NCBI RefSeq assembly: GCF_014202335.1
Contig: NZ_JACHGP010000007.1
Location: 62,001 to 126,000, forward strand
Source: Mycobacterium sp. AZCC_0083
Lineage (GTDB): Bacteria; Actinomycetota; Actinomycetes; Mycobacteriales; Mycobacteriaceae
Direction: 5' to 3'
DNA: 64,000 nt
Shown: one piece after another, positions 61,921 to 64,000 of the stretch
Numbering within the stretch: position 1 is the first letter of the stretch
How the letters are laid out: each line of letters opens with the position of its first letter
Program-made: the position numbers and the translations under genes
The notes under the pieces: model-generated
What the model saw: only the letters and a program-made list of their open reading frames with translations
Told to the model about the DNA's origin: nothing
Database searches by the model: none

Positions 61921-62580
61921 TCACTTCCTGGCCGCCCAGGCGATGCCCTGCTTGGTCAGCCGACGCACGTCGTCGCCGGCCAGGTCCTGCGGGCCGTGAC
62001 CGATGGAGTGATAGAAGACTCGCCCGTCACCCCACTGCCGTACCCACGCCACGGGGCTCTTGGTGCCGTCGAGCCACGCGAAATGCTCACCCGTGAAAGT
62101 CGTTTCGGCAAGCACGGTGTTGTTGGGATCCACGCTCATGTAGTACTGCTCAGAGGCGACCGAGAAGTCGTTGACACCGTGGCTGACCGGGTGATCGCGA
62201 TCGGTGACGTTGACCTCGTAGGAGTATGGGTAGCCCTCCCCCGCCGGGTGAGCGAGAAAGTCGCCGCCCAACATCAGGTGATAGCGCAGGCTCGATCTGA
62301 AGGCCGCAGCTGCCCCGTGCCATGCGGCGATGCCGGTGCCTGCTTCGACGGCGGCCAAGAGATGGTCCTCCTGGGAATCCGAGAGATCCTCGGTGGTGAG
62401 CGCATTGTTCCAGCCAAGGATGATCAGGTCGTACCCGCTCAGGTCCCGGTCCAGCGTGAAGATGTCCTGGGATTCTTCGAGGTCGAATCCGAGTTGACCA
62501 ACCAGATCTCGGGTCCACTCGGCAATGTCGTAAGGACGGTGGCCCGGCCAACCTCCGTAGAGGTACAGGGCGTTGGTCAT
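61921..62580 (-). CDS. ThuA-domain protein
   Basis: A 219-residue ThuA-like protein with a glutaminase-like fold: LYGGWPGHRPYDIAEW at the start, DLIILGWNNALTTEDLSDSQ, GTGIAAWHGAAAAF, and YSIGHGPQDL-type C-terminal segment (YHSIGHGPQD). ThuA is needed for trehalose or trehalulose use in rhizobia, where 3-keto-trehalose is an intermediate. The start overlaps the aspartase stop by four bases. It is convergent with the LacI gene, 4 bases away. Confidence 0.85.
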   Translation of the reverse strand: MTNALYLYGGWPGHRPYDIAEWTRDLVGQLGFDLEESQDIFTLDRDLSGYDLIILGWNNALTTEDLSDSQEDHLLAAVEAGTGIAAWHGAAAAFRSSLRYHLMLGGDFLAHPAGEGYPYSYEVNVTDRDHPVSHGVNDFSVASEQYYMSVDPNNTVLAETTFTGEHFAWLDGTKSPVAWVRQWGDGRVFYHSIGHGPQDLAGDDVRRLTKQGIAWAARK

Positions 62581-64000
62581 GGGATCGGTTCCATTTCTCG
62601 CGCGTTCGCGATGGCGGTACTCAACGACAACATTTCTCTGGGACTGACCAACGATTCTGGCACCAGCAGTTCGGCGACCTGTTCGGCAGTCAACATTCTC
62701 TCTTCGACGATGAGATCGGGGATGGACCTACCCGTGTGCAACGCCGTTTTGGCGATTCGGGCCGAAGCGGCATAGCCGATGTAGGGGCTCAAAGCGGTGA
62801 TCACTCCAATCGAGTTCGTCACCGACTCGTACAAATGCCGTTCGTTGGCGCTGATTCCGTTGATGCATCTGTCGATCAGCGTGCGGCACGCATTGTCGAG
62901 GTGGGTCGTCGACTGGAAGAGACTGTGCGCGATGATCGGCTCGAATGCGTTGAGCTGCAGTTGGCCCGCCTCGGCCGCCATGCTGATGGTCACGTCGTTG
63001 CCCATCACCTCGAACGCCACCTGGTTGACGACTTCGGGAATCACGGGGTTGACCTTGCCCGGCATGATGCTCGAACCCGACTGCACCGCAGGCAGATTGA
63101 TCTCGTTGAACCCCGAGCGCGGGCCCGAGGAAAGCAGCCGCAGGTCGTTGCAGATCTTCGACAGTTTCAGCGCGGTGCGCTTGAGCACCCCCGACACCTG
63201 AACGAACGCGCCGACGTCCTGCGTGGCCTCGACGAGATCGCGCGCAGTGGAAAGGGAGAAGCCGGTGATGGTGTTGAGCTCCTCGCACACCAGCGACGCA
63301 TATCTCGGGTGGGCGTTGAGTCCCGTGCCGATGGCGGTGCCCCCGAGGTTGATCTCGGCGACGAGTCGCGCAGCCTCGAGCAGCCGTTCGGCGTCCTCAC
63401 CCACCATGATCGCGTAGGTGCCGAACTCCTGACCGAGAGTCATCGGCACCGCATCCTGCAGTTGGGTGCGACCCATCTTCATGACGGAGCTGAATTCGGT
63501 CGCCTTGCGACCGAAGGCCGCTGCGACGTCCAGCAGCGTCGCATGCAGCCCGGCGACGAGGACTTGCAGCGCCACCTTGATGGCGGTGGGGTAGACGTCG
63601 TTCGTGCTTTGACTGAGATTGACGTGTTCGAGGGGATGCAACCGGTCGTAGTCACCACGTGCGGCGCCGAGGATCTCCAAGGCCCTGTTGGCGATCACCT
63701 CGTTGGCGTTCATGTTCGTCGAAGTGCCCGCGCCACCCTGGATGACGTCGACGACGAACTGGTCGAGCAGTTCGCCGGAACGGACTTCGGCACACGCGGC
63801 GACGATCGCGTCGGCCCGTCGGCGATCAAGCAGTCCGAGATCGCAGTTGGCCATTGCCGCAGCCTGCTTGACCGCGGCGAGCGCGGCGACGAACTCGGGA
63901 TAGGTGGACAGCGCAATGCCCGAAATGGGGAAGTTCTCCAGTGCACGCGCGGTGTGGATTCCGAAGTAGGCGGCCTCCGGCACCGGGTGCTCGCCGAGGG
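62577..64000 (-). CDS. Aspartate ammonia-lyase/fumarase-superfamily enzyme, N-terminus outside the window
   Basis: The frame is open across the window edge (LGEHPVPEAAYFGIHT, as in aspartase N-termini), so 474 residues are visible and a few are missing. The superfamily signature GSSIMPGKVNPVIPE (about residue 315 of the visible part) and TSTNMNANEVIANRA are intact. Aspartase releases ammonia from aspartate; class II fumarase is very similar, and I cannot separate them firmly. It is the upstream gene of an operon with the ThuA-like gene. Confidence 0.85.
   Translation of the reverse strand, partial: LGEHPVPEAAYFGIHTARALENFPISGIALSTYPEFVAALAAVKQAAAMANCDLGLLDRRRADAIVAACAEVRSGELLDQFVVDVIQGGAGTSTNMNANEVIANRALEILGAARGDYDRLHPLEHVNLSQSTNDVYPTAIKVALQVLVAGLHATLLDVAAAFGRKATEFSSVMKMGRTQLQDAVPMTLGQEFGTYAIMVGEDAERLLEAARLVAEINLGGTAIGTGLNAHPRYASLVCEELNTITGFSLSTARDLVEATQDVGAFVQVSGVLKRTALKLSKICNDLRLLSSGPRSGFNEINLPAVQSGSSIMPGKVNPVIPEVVNQVAFEVMGNDVTISMAAEAGQLQLNAFEPIIAHSLFQSTTHLDNACRTLIDRCINGISANERHLYESVTNSIGVITALSPYIGYAASARIAKTALHTGRSIPDLIVEERMLTAEQVAELLVPESLVSPREMLSLSTAIANAREMEPIP

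Noticed and set aside
1..64000. tRNA, rRNA, CRISPR arrays, insertion sequences, phage or integrase genes
   Set aside because: None was recognised on either strand; absence by eye is not proof.

Overview
The window is high-GC actinobacterial DNA that reads as a mycobacterium, most likely an environmental Mycolicibacterium-type species. The diagnostic genes are an MmpS/MmpL pair, a DUF5078 secreted protein resembling Rv0455c, a Rv2172c-type methylenetetrahydrofolate reductase, a DUF732 secreted protein, a WhiB-like Fe-S protein, two mycofactocin-coupled short-chain dehydrogenases, and F420/PPOX- and LLM-type oxidoreductases. I saw no rRNA, tRNA, CRISPR array, insertion sequence, integrase or phage gene. 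Nearly all of the sequence is coding, often with 4- or 8-base start/stop overlaps, so most genes sit in operons. Identifications come from reading the translations; no database search was possible.

Layout. 1-7.4 kb: the start of a divergent Hsp70-family protein, a DapB-N-type dehydrogenase divergent from an SDR across a perfect 22-bp palindrome, secreted proteins, a second SDR and glycogen phosphorylase. 7.5-11.4 kb: a coupled mmpS-mmpL-DUF5078 operon, probably a siderophore or lipid export unit, preceded by a 25-codon ORF. 11.5-14.8 kb: a cold-shock gene with a clear terminator, the MTHFR-like gene, and a Pro/Ala-rich surface protein. 14.9-19.9 kb: a complete dipeptide/nickel-type ABC importer. 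20-24.3 kb: a GNAT-like protein, an ABC ATPase and an FtsX-like permease in one operon. 24.5-27.4 kb: an AraC regulator, a methyltransferase, a TetR regulator and a di-iron-like hydrolase around a strong palindromic operator. 27.4-37 kb: a Pif1-like helicase/BRCT fusion, a tandem-domain Lrp regulator, and a divergent operon (NTF2-like, NCS1 permease, ureohydrolase, ThDP decarboxylase, SSS symporter) that fits guanidino-compound (arginine-derived) catabolism. 37-40 kb: an MFS exporter and a PucR regulator.

From 40.5 kb to the end there is a large accessory catabolic region: an LLM oxidoreductase, a WhiB protein, a mycofactocin-coupled SDR, an aldo/keto reductase, then a tight run of GMC oxidoreductase, ThDP enzyme, IolE-like TIM barrel and Fe-alcohol dehydrogenase, then a GH13 trehalose-synthase-like enzyme, a P-loop kinase, a second complete dipeptide-type ABC importer, a PPOX protein, a metallophosphoesterase, a second mycofactocin-coupled SDR with a LacI regulator, a ThuA-like protein and an aspartase/fumarase (cut by the window end). 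The order oxidase, TIM-barrel isomerase/dehydratase, ThDP C-C lyase parallels inositol catabolism (IolG/IolE/IolD) without being it. I infer an undescribed route for a sugar-like or cyclitol-like polyol, with mycofactocin-dependent alcohol oxidation, imported by the ABC system and controlled by the LacI protein. This is the best candidate here for a new system.
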